From positions 1-34,703 of the forward strand of contig JAFGRU010000111.1 in assembly GCA_016934985.1 (NCBI GenBank): a stretch of 34,703 nucleotides of DNA, in the 5' to 3' direction. How positions within the stretch are numbered: position 1 is the stretch's first letter; each line of letters opens with the position of its first letter. The notes under the pieces are model-generated. The model saw only the letters and a list, made by a program, of their open reading frames with translations, did not search any database and was not told where the DNA came from. Positions 1-8,928 of the stretch are shown in pieces. The position numbers and the translations under genes were made by a program. This DNA is from Deltaproteobacteria bacterium (lineage in GTDB: Bacteria > Desulfobacterota > Desulfuromonadia > Desulfuromonadales > JAAYDE01).

Positions 1-125
1 ATCTTTTGTTATATTCACGTTCGAAAAGATCCCAGCTTTAACAAGAATTGGGGGCAGTATACAGAACTTACTTTTGAAATTTTATGCCCGAAAAACAAAT
101 CAGGTGGCTTTGGGAGTCAAAACAA

Positions 126-152
126 ACAAAAAAACCCCCATTTTGCAGGGGG
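126..152 (-). terminator. Intrinsic terminator of the 58-aa gene
   Basis: Read on the minus strand, five C (152-148) pair with five G (139-135) around an 8-nt loop, followed by a run of at least seven T. It lies about 45 nt past the stop codon at 198, so it fits as that gene's terminator. Confidence 0.75.
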
Positions 153-197
153 CTTCACGTTTTTTTTGGATTACCGATAATTTCTGCTAGCAATCAC

Positions 198-374
198 TTA
201 CGCAGCATAGTCCTTGGATGCTTTCCATTCGTCGAGCACTTTGTTGATTTCGTCACGGTAGGATTGCAGGTCAGGGATTTTAACCAACTGTTCAAGATCC
301 AAGTGACTGTATTTCATAAACAGTTCATTGGGAATGATTTCCGTTAATTTGTGAAATGCATCGCTTCGTCTCAT
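198..374 (-). CDS. Hypothetical 58-aa protein
   Basis: I do not recognise this small charged protein. The ATG at 374 is preferred over an in-frame start at 464 because a purine-rich ribosome site (gggaaaggaaag) lies directly before it, although that spacing is short. The protein begins MRRSDAFHKLTEIIPNELF and has a likely amphipathic helical C-terminus (SYRDEINKVLDEWKAS). No membrane segment or signal peptide is seen. It stands alone with its own intrinsic terminator downstream, which supports it being a real transcription unit. Confidence 0.55.
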   Translation of the reverse strand: MRRSDAFHKLTEIIPNELFMKYSHLDLEQLVKIPDLQSYRDEINKVLDEWKASKDYAA

Positions 375-939
375 CTTTCTTTCCTTTCCCGTTTGCAAGA
401 CCACCACATCAAAAATAGCCGATAGGGGTCTTTGGGCCAACATCGCTAGTCTGGGAGATGACAAAAAAGATTACCTTTTTTGTCTACTTTTAATATACTT
501 TACCATATTTAAACAAAAAGTCCACCTCTCAAGTATCATTTGGCCGTGGACTCAATTAAGATCAGGCTGAGAATAAACTCTCCGGTTATCGGTCTCCAGG
601 CAAACTTAAATCAACCCGATTAAACATGTCAGTGCCGGTCGGCGGCATATTCCATTCAATACCATCTGAAAATTATGACAAAAAACTACCCACCAATTTT
701 GTTAATATGAAAAGGGAAAAGAGATGAGCCCTCTGTCTGGCTCTTGATTAAATGTCCGGTCGTCGATTGACGTGAATAATCTATTTTACAAAGGATTTTC
801 GGTTTAAAAATGCATGCGATAGAAAGTGGCTGCCTTGAGCAGGCGATTTTTCTGGCCCTGAGAGAGAGCAGTGATTTAACATTTGAAAAATTTCACTGAT
901 GGCAGTTTAATAGGAAACAACCACAAAGGAGGTTTAATC
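375..939. other. Intergenic region without a supported gene
   Basis: This 565-bp stretch separates the leftward 58-aa gene from the rightward SHOCT gene, so it should hold promoters for both. It is AT-rich around 470-520. A weak 7-bp inverted repeat (agtccac at 519-525, gtggact at 546-552) with a 20-nt spacer is the only structure I see. I find no convincing coding frame, and no promoter strong enough to list. Confidence 0.5.
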
Positions 940-1176
940 ATGGGACCTGATCATTACGGATGGGGCGGGGGATGGATGTTCCCCATGATCATGCCGATAA
1001 TCATGTTCATTATCGCCTTGATCGTTGTCTACCTTCTTTTAGGGAGAGGCGGGGCCAGGTCTTCGGGAGGGAACGCGGAACCCGAATCGGCCATGGAGAT
1101 ACTCAAAAAACGCTACGCCCGGGGAGAAATCACCAAAGAAGAATTCGACCGGATGAAAACAGACCTCGAGAATTAG
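940..1176 (+). CDS. SHOCT-domain small membrane protein
   Basis: A 78-aa protein with a glycine/tryptophan/methionine-rich N-terminus, one hydrophobic segment (about residues 14-36) and a C-terminal SHOCT motif (about residues 53-77: AMEILKKRYARGEITKEEF). SHOCT is a short domain found at the ends of many bacterial membrane proteins and is thought to mediate oligomerisation. The start at 940 is chosen because a strong ribosome site (aaaggagg) lies at 926-932. An in-frame ATG at 883 has no such site. The histidine kinase gene begins 15 nt after the stop, so the two are probably co-transcribed. Function is unknown. Confidence 0.85.
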   Translation: MGPDHYGWGGGWMFPMIMPIIMFIIALIVVYLLLGRGGARSSGGNAEPESAMEILKKRYARGEITKEEFDRMKTDLEN

Positions 1177-1191
1177 AAAAAAGGACAAGCC

Positions 1192-2172
1192 ATGACGGCC
1201 AACCCAGCACTCAAAACTGGCAGCCTGGGCATCGGAATCGAAGAGTCTTCCCCGTTAAAGCCGGCTCGCATCGCCGCCATTATCGCCCTCCTGTATATCC
1301 TGCTGATTTCCCTTTACATCGTTCTTTCCGGAAAGATTGCCGTCATCCTTTCCCAAACTGTTCAGGAACTGGAATTCTTCGAATTGCTGAAAGGCCTTCT
1401 GTTTGCCCTTTCGACAGGCGGCATCCTGTTTCTGGCGGCTCTGGTCGTATTCAGGAAAATCGCCAGAAAGAATGAACTGATCATCGCCCAGCACAAAAAA
1501 CTCGCCGCCTCTGAAAGTCTTGTAACGACCGGCATTTTCTCAGCCTCCGTTTTTCACGATATCAACAATATCGTGACGGTCATCGAATACCAGACCGAAG
1601 CTTTGAAGCACTTGGAACATTTTAACGAAGAGGATATGGATTCCCTTGAAGAAATTTTCCAGGCATCGCAACAGCTCGGCAATCTTGTCAGAAAAATGAT
1701 GGAATCCGGCAAGAGTCACATCCCCGGCGAAAAACAATACGAAAGCCTTTCCCAGGTGGTGGAAGAAACGGCCGAATTCTGCAAGGTTCACAAAAAAGTG
1801 AAAGGCTGCAAGCTCCGGTGCGACATTCAGCCGGATTTATTCGGCAACATCAATTCGACGCTCCTGAACAGGAGCCTGATGAACCTGATTTTGAACGCGG
1901 CGGACGCCACCGACGGAGCGGGCAATATCCTTGTCCGACTGGTCGAGGAGAAAGGTATTGTTGCCCTGGAAATCCACGACGACGGCCCCGGCATTGCCGA
2001 CGATGCCAAAGCGCGGATCTTCGATCCGTTCTATACCACCAAAGAGGATGGCAACGGTTTGGGCCTTTTGTCGCTCAAGACCTGCGCCGAACAGCATGGC
2101 GGGAAGGTCACCATAGAAAAATCCCACTTGGGCGGCGCCTGTTTTCGCCTGACCTTCCCCGTGCAATTTTAA
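1192..2172 (+). CDS. Membrane sensor histidine kinase
   Basis: A 326-aa two-component sensor kinase. Two hydrophobic helices (about residues 25-47 and 67-87) anchor it with only a short periplasmic loop, so it may sense a membrane or intracellular cue. The H-box (SVFHDINNIVTVI) carries the likely phosphorylated His122. The ATPase domain shows the N-box (LMNLILNAADAT), the G1 motif (DDGPGIA) and the G2 motif (GNGLGLLSLKTC). There is no HAMP, PAS or receiver domain. The ATG follows aaaggac. It lies just downstream of the SHOCT gene and is probably in the same operon. No response regulator is adjacent on this strand, so its partner is unknown. Confidence 0.9.
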   Translation: MTANPALKTGSLGIGIEESSPLKPARIAAIIALLYILLISLYIVLSGKIAVILSQTVQELEFFELLKGLLFALSTGGILFLAALVVFRKIARKNELIIAQHKKLAASESLVTTGIFSASVFHDINNIVTVIEYQTEALKHLEHFNEEDMDSLEEIFQASQQLGNLVRKMMESGKSHIPGEKQYESLSQVVEETAEFCKVHKKVKGCKLRCDIQPDLFGNINSTLLNRSLMNLILNAADATDGAGNILVRLVEEKGIVALEIHDDGPGIADDAKARIFDPFYTTKEDGNGLGLLSLKTCAEQHGGKVTIEKSHLGGACFRLTFPVQF

Positions 2173-2286
2173 AAAACATGCAGGTCATTACAAACTGCGA
2201 TCATCTTGGAAAAACCACTGCTTGAAGGACATTGCTCATGGGCAGAATTGTATTTCTCGGTGGGCAAAAGACTTTTTCGAAAGAAA

Positions 2287-5200
2287 TCAGCTTTTCTCTC
2301 CAGATTGATTATCCAGGATCGCTCTGATCTTGATTGCCAGTTTTTGAACGGTAAAAGGTTTTTGTAAAAAATGAATACCTTTTTCTAAAATTCCCTGCTG
2401 GGCGATAATGTTGGCCGGGTAGCCTGACATATAAAGGCATTTCAGATCCGGGTGCTGAGCAAGCAAATGTTCCGCAAGATCCTTTCCGTTCATTTCAGGC
2501 ATGACAACATCCGTGATGAGAAGGTCGATATCCCCCTCGTGGTTTTCGGCCAAGGCCAAGGCATCAAGCGGCCTGCTTGCAGGCAAAAGCTTGTATCCGC
2601 TACTTTCAAGCTTTTGGCTGATAAATTTTAAAATTGAGGTATCGTCTTCAACCAGCATAATCGTCTCTCCCAGCCCTGAGATTGTATCAGCAGATTTCTT
2701 CTTTTTGTTCGTCTCAACGGACTCTTCGGCATGCCGTGGAAAATAGATTTCAAATGTGGTCCCTTCCCCCAATTCGCTTGAGGCATAAATGAAGCCATTG
2801 TTTTGTTTCACAATGCCGTATACCGTTGCCAGGCCGAGGCCGGTGCCCTGGCCCACAGGCTTGGTGGTGTAAAAGGGCTCAAATATTTTTTCCAGTGTTG
2901 CCTTTTCCATGCCGCAACCATTATCCCTGAGCTCAAGGCGTACGAATTCACCGGGACTCATTCCCGGGTGATCAACACAATGAAATTCATCCAGAACAAC
3001 GTTTTCGGTTTTGATGCCAAGCCCGCCAACCCCCGAGATGGCATCCCGCGAATTGATGCACAAATTGGCCAGGATCTGGTCGATCTGGGAAGCATCTATT
3101 TTTATCGGCCAGAGTTTTTGCCTGGGATTCCAGGCCAGTTCGATATCCTCACCGATCAGGCGGCGAAGCATTTTGAGAGATTGTTCCACATGTTCGTTTA
3201 AATCGACCACGGCCGGGGAAACGGGCTGCTGGCGGGCAAAAGCCAGCAATTGCCGGGTAATGTCGGCTGACCTTTGGGCCGCGTAGAGAATCTCCTCGAG
3301 GTCGGAACGCAGTGACGAATCCGAGGGGACTTCCTCCATGGCCGATTCAGCATAGCCCATGATCAAAAACAGCATGTTATTGAAATCGTGGGCTACCCCG
3401 CCGGCCAGGCGTCCGACTGATTCAATTTTCTGGGCCTGGATGAGCTGGTCCTGTAATTTTTGTCGTTCCTTTTCAGTCTCGATGCGAAACGAAACATCCC
3501 TTATCGAAGCGATATGAACCTCTTGTCCTTTCCAGGCAAGATGGCTTGCAGCTATCTCAACAGGGAAAACGGTTCCGTCCTTCTTTTTATGATAGCGCAG
3601 CGGAATACTGGTCAGCTTTTCATGGGTCGCCTTATGGGTCTTTTCAGGCTCGGCTGACACATCGGTATTTTTCATTCTCAGGAACTCTTCTCTGCTAAAT
3701 CCGTAGATTTTTGAGGCGGCGGAATTGACCTCAAGAATATGGCCGGTGTTTTTATCAATCAGAAAATTTGCATCCGATACTGTTTCAAATAGGATTTTGT
3801 ATTTGGCTTCGCTATCCTGGATGACCTGTTCGGCCAGCTTGCGCTCGGTAATGTTTCGCCCAAGGCCAAGGACTCCGGCAAGCTCCCCATCTTTGAAGAA
3901 GATCGGAGTTTTGATGGTTTCAAGAATTTCCCGGTGCCCATCCTCAGCAAAGGTAATTTCCTCTTCGTTTATGGTGGGCTCCTTTTTATCCATTGCTTTT
4001 TTGTCGTGTTTTCGAAAAAAGTCCGCCAATTCCTTCCCGACGAAATCATAATCAGTTTTCCCGACGATATCCTCCATTTTTGCACCGAAAAAACTTTCGA
4101 ATCTGGTGTTGCAAAAAAGATAGGTCCCCTGCGGATCTTTTAGCCAGGCCAAATCTGGAAGGGTCCGGAGCAGGGTCCGGAGGTAAGCTTCGCTTTTTTT
4201 CAGTTCGGCTGTTCTTTTTGCTACTTGTTTTCGCAATGACCAGGACCATAAAAAAACAAGGAAAAGAAGCAGAATCAAAGGACCAGCTACCATGGCTGCA
4301 TGACGCAAAATAGTGGCAAAATCCGAAGGCGAGTCCTCATAAATTCCCAGCCATTTGTCCCGGATTCGACGGTATTCACCGCTATCTTCTAAAATTTTGA
4401 GGCCTTCATTGAACTGTGCCAGCAGGGCCCTGCTGTTATGTGGCACAGCATAGCAATATTCAGGGGAAAACAGCGGTTTTTGGCCGAGAGCCAGGTTTTC
4501 CCATCCTTTTTTTTTGATCCAGTAAAGGGCTGTCAGCCTGGAAACGAGGGCATAATCAAAGTTCCCCCGCGCTAGCTCCAGCAGCGCGGCCTCCTGGGAA
4601 TCGACAACAGAAATCAAGTCTTTAAAGCCATTTTTTACCAGAAAGTCATGCATAATATCGCCATTTTGAACAACAATCCGTTTTCCTTTCAGATCATCCA
4701 GCTTTGTCGGAGGGGGCCCTGAATCTTTGCGGGCGACGGCAATGCAATGGTTGACCGTATAGGGTGAACTGAAATTAAATTTGCTCCCACGCTCAGGCGA
4801 ATAGAACATGCCTTGAATGGCATCAATTTCTCCGTTCAAAAGGGCCTCTCGGATTTCTGACCAAGGGCCCAGATGGATCTCGATATTCAGACCGGTTTGC
4901 CGGGCCACAGCCCGGATGAGTTCAACATTAAACCCCGTGGGGCGTCCTTTATCATCCAGATATTCGAAGGGCGGATAGTTGTGGTCCCCTCCGATAACGA
5001 GGGGGCGGATACTCGGGATTTCCTGGGTGGCAAACCATTTGGTATTGAGCGCCCTGAAAGTACCGTCGGCCATGACCAGAGCGAGGCCTTCGTTTAGGAG
5101 TGCAAGGGTGTCTTTTCGGCCCTCCGGGACGGCGAAGCAGAAATCCTGACGGAAACCGTGAATCGGCCTGTTAATGACCTGCAGATTCTTGAGGCCACGT

Positions 5201-5820
5201 TCCCGAATAAGCCGGTGGGCGACGAGTCGTTGCACAACAACGGCATCGAAAACGCCATCTGACAATTGCTGCAGAGCGTCGGCAAAGGTCGGCGTCGTAT
5301 GGATTTCAAATTCCCGCTCTTCCCGCCTCACGAATTCCTCGGCGTTGTCACCTTTCATGACCGCGACCTTGCGTCCGTCCAGGTCGCTAAAATCATGGAT
5401 ATCCGTCGTGTCTTTCCGGACTACGATGGTGCCATGGAGTGTCAGGTAGGGAAAGCTGAAGTCAAAAAAAGCTTCCCGCTCCGGCGTGCGGCCAACCAAA
5501 GGCAGGGCATCGATTTCACCTTGTTTGAGCAACTCCTTGACCTCCGCCCAAGGGCCTGTCCGGAAGGTGACATCGGCCGCCATGGCCCGGACGGCGGCAC
5601 GCAGCAGCTCGACGGAAAAACCGGTTGCCCGTCCTTCCTCGTCCAGAATGCAGAAAGGAGGATAGTCGTACTCCGATGCGGAGCGGATAGTCAGATTTAT
5701 ATTTTTTCCGACTTCCGAAAATGCAGTTAAGGGGCCGGCAACTAACAGTAAAAACAAAATAAAAAGAGAAGTAATGATAAAATCCGGCAGTTTTATTTCA
5801 GGGCTTTTTGAGAGGTTCAT
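2287..5820 (-). CDS. BvgS-like hybrid sensor kinase with two SBP_bac_3 domains
   Basis: A hybrid histidine kinase of about 1,177 aa. From the N-terminus: signal or anchor helix (about 10-30); two tandem periplasmic solute-binding (SBP_bac_3, Venus-flytrap) domains, about 45-265 and 275-505, both with the YPPF and GF-x-VEL-x-RA motifs; a transmembrane helix (about 520-540); two PAS domains; a histidine domain with AHDFNN (His near residue 810); an HATPase domain (DNGCGM, GTGLGLATVYG); and a C-terminal receiver (VEDDTS, phospho-Asp in LLITDVVMP). The architecture is that of BvgS/EvgS-type kinases that bind a small ligand in the periplasm, here without an Hpt domain. I chose ATG 5820, which opens a clear signal peptide. 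The frame runs open to 5946, but that extension is not signal-like. Confidence 0.9.
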   Translation of the reverse strand: MNLSKSPEIKLPDFIITSLFILFLLLVAGPLTAFSEVGKNINLTIRSASEYDYPPFCILDEEGRATGFSVELLRAAVRAMAADVTFRTGPWAEVKELLKQGEIDALPLVGRTPEREAFFDFSFPYLTLHGTIVVRKDTTDIHDFSDLDGRKVAVMKGDNAEEFVRREEREFEIHTTPTFADALQQLSDGVFDAVVVQRLVAHRLIRERGLKNLQVINRPIHGFRQDFCFAVPEGRKDTLALLNEGLALVMADGTFRALNTKWFATQEIPSIRPLVIGGDHNYPPFEYLDDKGRPTGFNVELIRAVARQTGLNIEIHLGPWSEIREALLNGEIDAIQGMFYSPERGSKFNFSSPYTVNHCIAVARKDSGPPPTKLDDLKGKRIVVQNGDIMHDFLVKNGFKDLISVVDSQEAALLELARGNFDYALVSRLTALYWIKKKGWENLALGQKPLFSPEYCYAVPHNSRALLAQFNEGLKILEDSGEYRRIRDKWLGIYEDSPSDFATILRHAAMVAGPLILLLFLVFLWSWSLRKQVAKRTAELKKSEAYLRTLLRTLPDLAWLKDPQGTYLFCNTRFESFFGAKMEDIVGKTDYDFVGKELADFFRKHDKKAMDKKEPTINEEEITFAEDGHREILETIKTPIFFKDGELAGVLGLGRNITERKLAEQVIQDSEAKYKILFETVSDANFLIDKNTGHILEVNSAASKIYGFSREEFLRMKNTDVSAEPEKTHKATHEKLTSIPLRYHKKKDGTVFPVEIAASHLAWKGQEVHIASIRDVSFRIETEKERQKLQDQLIQAQKIESVGRLAGGVAHDFNNMLFLIMGYAESAMEEVPSDSSLRSDLEEILYAAQRSADITRQLLAFARQQPVSPAVVDLNEHVEQSLKMLRRLIGEDIELAWNPRQKLWPIKIDASQIDQILANLCINSRDAISGVGGLGIKTENVVLDEFHCVDHPGMSPGEFVRLELRDNGCGMEKATLEKIFEPFYTTKPVGQGTGLGLATVYGIVKQNNGFIYASSELGEGTTFEIYFPRHAEESVETNKKKKSADTISGLGETIMLVEDDTSILKFISQKLESSGYKLLPASRPLDALALAENHEGDIDLLITDVVMPEMNGKDLAEHLLAQHPDLKCLYMSGYPANIIAQQGILEKGIHFLQKPFTVQKLAIKIRAILDNQSGEKS

Positions 5821-5891
5821 TTTTTTAATCCAAATGGATGTTCTGAAGTGAGTTTTTGAGCTGGGGGGCAAAGAACTTGGTGCTCGAGACT

Positions 5892-6497
5892 TCAGGAGCA
5901 AAAAGTTTTGTCGATGTTGTAGTAATATTCCAGGCAGTAGGGGCAAAAGGTGTGGGAAATCAGGGGATTTGGTTTAGCCACCAGAACGGGAACCCAATCC
6001 CATTTATTAAGCGACTTCCAATTTTTAATTTTTCTGCAGTGACAGCACTGGGTAATAAATCCGTTTTCACCAAGATATGCAGGGCTCATTTCCTCGCCGG
6101 GATTTTCAAATGGGTCCTCATTGAGTAGATGGTTGGTGACGATCAAACCTGAACAGTCTCGCAAAGGGTAGGCCGATTGGTGATAAAGCCTGAATTTCGA
6201 AGGCGAGGAGCACTCGAAATCATGCTCAAACCGTTTTTGGTTTTTGATTGCGGTTGAGTAAAATCGTTCGTAGAAATCGAGAATCTCATTGGAAAATCCA
6301 GCCCGGATATCAGCCCCCAGCGGGAACTTGGAAAACACATCTTTTCCATCATTGTTTTCTGCAAATTGAATCCAGGCATCATTGAATGCTATCAGCTTAA
6401 ATTTGTTGTTAATAATAAAAATAACATCCTGGCTTGCTGAAAAGTCATCGAGGTCAAGATAGGATAATTTCTTTTTATAATCTTTTAAAAGATTCAA
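5892..6497 (-). CDS. PAS-domain protein with paired CxxC motifs
   Basis: A 201-aa cytoplasmic protein. Residues about 20-130 resemble a PAS domain (VIFIINNKFKLIAFNDAWIQF). The C-terminus has two CxxC pairs, C151-x2-C154 followed by RKIKNW, and C185-x2-C188 (ISHTFCPYC). This spacing suggests a zinc or iron site. The same tail (CxxCRK, then W-x-W-V-P, then SH-x-x-CPxC) occurs at the ends of many deltaproteobacterial PAS and receiver proteins. There is no kinase or output domain. The ATG has agga 8 nt upstream. It sits between the hybrid kinase and the three-gene relay on the same strand and may act as an accessory sensor. Confidence 0.75.
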   Translation of the reverse strand: MNLLKDYKKKLSYLDLDDFSASQDVIFIINNKFKLIAFNDAWIQFAENNDGKDVFSKFPLGADIRAGFSNEILDFYERFYSTAIKNQKRFEHDFECSSPSKFRLYHQSAYPLRDCSGLIVTNHLLNEDPFENPGEEMSPAYLGENGFITQCCHCRKIKNWKSLNKWDWVPVLVAKPNPLISHTFCPYCLEYYYNIDKTFCS

Positions 6498-6566
6498 ATT
6501 TATTTTTCCTGGGTACCAGGTTTTTAAAAAGTTCCAATTTGGAGAATGAACATTGAATTTGAAAGT

Positions 6567-7721
6567 TTAATTTTCCAGTTTTTGAACAGGAACTGTGACT
6601 TTTATGGGTTCCTTGATTCCGACCGTCCGGGCAAAGTTTTTCAGCTTTTCCAGATGCAGAGGAGTCAATTCTTCATCCTTTTTGATCAAAAGGAGACCTT
6701 TTACGGTCATAACGTCTTCTACAAGAATCATGTGCGTTTGCAACTGATCCAGGCTTACCGCGTTGGTATGGATCTCCGGTTCGTCGCCCAGGACAGATTC
6801 CATGGCGTTCAAAATTTGAGGGTCATACCATCCGCTGCGGTTCTTAAGCAAATTGAAAACCCGCTCCCTTGAAAGCCCTTTGGATTCCAGATAATCAAAA
6901 TCCAGAACAGCCTTCAGGATGCGGGCGCCCAGAGGGATATCCGATCCGCGCCGCTGTCCTTGAGGGAACCCTTGCCCGTTAAAAAGCTTTTGCTGAAAGG
7001 CGATGATCTCTGCGACCTCCTGCATGCGAGGGATCTGGCCCAGAAGGTTGGCCGCGACTTCAGGGTGATGAGATGCAAGTTCGGACTCCTGAGCGGTTAA
7101 CTTTTCACCCTGGCAAAGTTTCTGAACAGTTTTTTCGGGCAGTGTCACGCACCCCATTTGCGACAACATGCCGGCCGTTTCGATCTGCCAGGTATCGGCG
7201 ATATGAAGGCGGGCGGCTATTTCTTTCATATAGTGCCGGATCCGGGAGGACCTCCCGAAAACCAGGGGGTTGACCAGGGAAAGAAGTTCGGTCAGTACGT
7301 TGATACTGCCTTGCAGAGTTTTTTCCAGAAGCTCTTTCTCGGCCGTTACCAGGCGGAATTGCTCCAGCCCCTGCGAGAGAACCCGAATCAGGATATTGTT
7401 GTCGCAGGGCTTGGTCAAAAAACGGAAGATATTCCCTTCGTTTACCGCTTGAATAGCGTTTTCCAGATCGGCATGGCCGGTGAGCATAATTCTGACCGTG
7501 TCCGGGGATATCTCCCTGACTTTTGCCAGAAACTGGATACCATCCATTCCGGGCATGCGGAGATCCGAAACGACCACGGCAAAAGGCCCATGGGTAGATA
7601 CTCTTTCCAATCCCTCTGATGCCCCCGGCGCTGTTTCAACTTGAAAAAAACATTTCAAGGAACGTTTCAGAGCACTCAGAACGTTTTCTTCGTCGTCTAC
7701 GATGAGGACTTTTTTATTCAT
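6567..7721 (-). CDS. Response regulator with degenerate HD-GYP-like domain
   Basis: A 384-aa protein with an N-terminal receiver (about residues 1-125: acidic pair D9/D10, phospho-Asp D53 in VVSDLRMP, KPC near the end). The second half is HD-GYP-like. The usual LLHDIGK is replaced by MLSQMGC, and the usual H-E-x-x-D-G-x-GYP is replaced by FQQKLFNGQGFP. Most of the metal ligands needed for cyclic-di-GMP hydrolysis are therefore missing. It probably works as a non-catalytic output or protein-interaction module. It starts 4 nt after the stop of the REC-HDOD gene, so it is the last gene of a three-gene operon. Confidence 0.85.
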   Translation of the reverse strand: MNKKVLIVDDEENVLSALKRSLKCFFQVETAPGASEGLERVSTHGPFAVVVSDLRMPGMDGIQFLAKVREISPDTVRIMLTGHADLENAIQAVNEGNIFRFLTKPCDNNILIRVLSQGLEQFRLVTAEKELLEKTLQGSINVLTELLSLVNPLVFGRSSRIRHYMKEIAARLHIADTWQIETAGMLSQMGCVTLPEKTVQKLCQGEKLTAQESELASHHPEVAANLLGQIPRMQEVAEIIAFQQKLFNGQGFPQGQRRGSDIPLGARILKAVLDFDYLESKGLSRERVFNLLKNRSGWYDPQILNAMESVLGDEPEIHTNAVSLDQLQTHMILVEDVMTVKGLLLIKKDEELTPLHLEKLKNFARTVGIKEPIKVTVPVQKLEN

Positions 7722-7725
7722 TCAA

Positions 7726-8928
7726 TCAACCTGACGGCTGTTGGCGGGCCATTTCTTCCCAGGAAGGTAAATGGTCATGAAGGCCGAGACTTTGCAAATA
7801 GGGGATATCCAGGTCTGCGGGTTTAAAATTTGATTTCGGATCATTATCCTGAAAAGCCAAAAAGTTTGCAACATGAACGGCCGAAAGCGGAGAAAAGGCT
7901 TTTTCCACGCATTCGGAGGGTTTCGAATGGTACAAAACAGCTTGAATGATATCTACGGAAAAGCCCCAGAGGGCAAGGAGATAAGCTCCCAATTGTGAAT
8001 GCGTACCCCCCATAATTTCCATCTCGGCCTGGGAAAGGTGGGTTCCCTTTTTCGTGGCCAGTTTAACAACTTCGTTGAAGCGGTCTGGTACATTGTCAAT
8101 AAACACAAGAATGCCAATATCGTGAAGGAGCCCGGCCATATAGGCTTGATCGACAAGGGTGGGATCAAGGTCTTCCATGGAGGCAATCCTTTTGGCCAAA
8201 GTTGCCGTTTTTATACTATGCTGGTATAGCTCGTCAAGAGAAATATGGGTGGTTTTTTTGGGGTCAAGGGATGAGAAAATACTGACCGTCAATACCAGGG
8301 CTTTTATGGTTTCCATCCCCAATAGGGCCACTGCCTGGGCGGGGGTTGACACGTGACGGGGCAGACCGAAAAAGGCGGAATTGACCAGTTGCAAGATTTT
8401 GGTCGTCATCCCAAGATCTCGCGAGATAATTTCGCCCACCTTCTGAATGGAGCCTTCGTCTGATTGAAGCGCTTCCATGATTTCCTGATAAATGGCCGGA
8501 AGAGAGGGCAATGAGTCAAGTCGGGAAACCAGTTGGGCCAGATTTTTCCGGGAGAGGATGTCATTCAACTCGCAGGAACGGCTGATCACGGATATCAGGC
8601 GTTTAGGTGGGCAGGGTTTATAAAGGTATTGGTGAGCAGTGCTCACCGATTTCATGATCAGCTCCTTTTCCGAGTGTCCGGACAGGACGATGCGGATCGT
8701 TTCGGGATATCGTTTGCGAACTTCGGAAAGCAATTGAGCGCCGTCCATTTTCGGCATGCGCATGTCGGAAACGATGACGTCGAATCTCTCTTTTTCCATT
8801 AAAGCGAGGGCCGCATACCCGCCACCGGCAAAGTGAAGGTCCCATTGCTGGTGCATGGACCTCAGCATTCTTTCGAGCCCCTTGAGAATATTAGGCTCGT
8901 CATCAACGAAAAGGATGCGTTTTTTCAT
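7726..8928 (-). CDS. REC-HDOD response regulator
   Basis: A 400-aa response regulator. Residues 1-120 are a receiver domain (VDDEPN, phospho-Asp D55 in VSDMRMP, conserved KPC). An HDOD domain follows at about 130-335 (SLPSLPAI, GMTTKILQLVNSAFFG, HDIG, HSQLGAYLLALWG). HDOD domains are usually non-enzymatic HD-like modules that relay signals in chemotaxis, motility and cyclic-di-GMP networks. An HD pair (LLHDIG) is kept here. The start codon overlaps the stop of the upstream kinase gene by 4 nt (ATGA), a strong sign of translational coupling. The kinase is therefore the likely phosphodonor. Confidence 0.92.
   Translation of the reverse strand: MKKRILFVDDEPNILKGLERMLRSMHQQWDLHFAGGGYAALALMEKERFDVIVSDMRMPKMDGAQLLSEVRKRYPETIRIVLSGHSEKELIMKSVSTAHQYLYKPCPPKRLISVISRSCELNDILSRKNLAQLVSRLDSLPSLPAIYQEIMEALQSDEGSIQKVGEIISRDLGMTTKILQLVNSAFFGLPRHVSTPAQAVALLGMETIKALVLTVSIFSSLDPKKTTHISLDELYQHSIKTATLAKRIASMEDLDPTLVDQAYMAGLLHDIGILVFIDNVPDRFNEVVKLATKKGTHLSQAEMEIMGGTHSQLGAYLLALWGFSVDIIQAVLYHSKPSECVEKAFSPLSAVHVANFLAFQDNDPKSNFKPADLDIPYLQSLGLHDHLPSWEEMARQQPSG

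Noticed and set aside
960-1475. 171-aa open frame on the plus strand
   Set aside because: It overlaps both the SHOCT gene and the kinase in another frame, with arginine-rich shadow composition.
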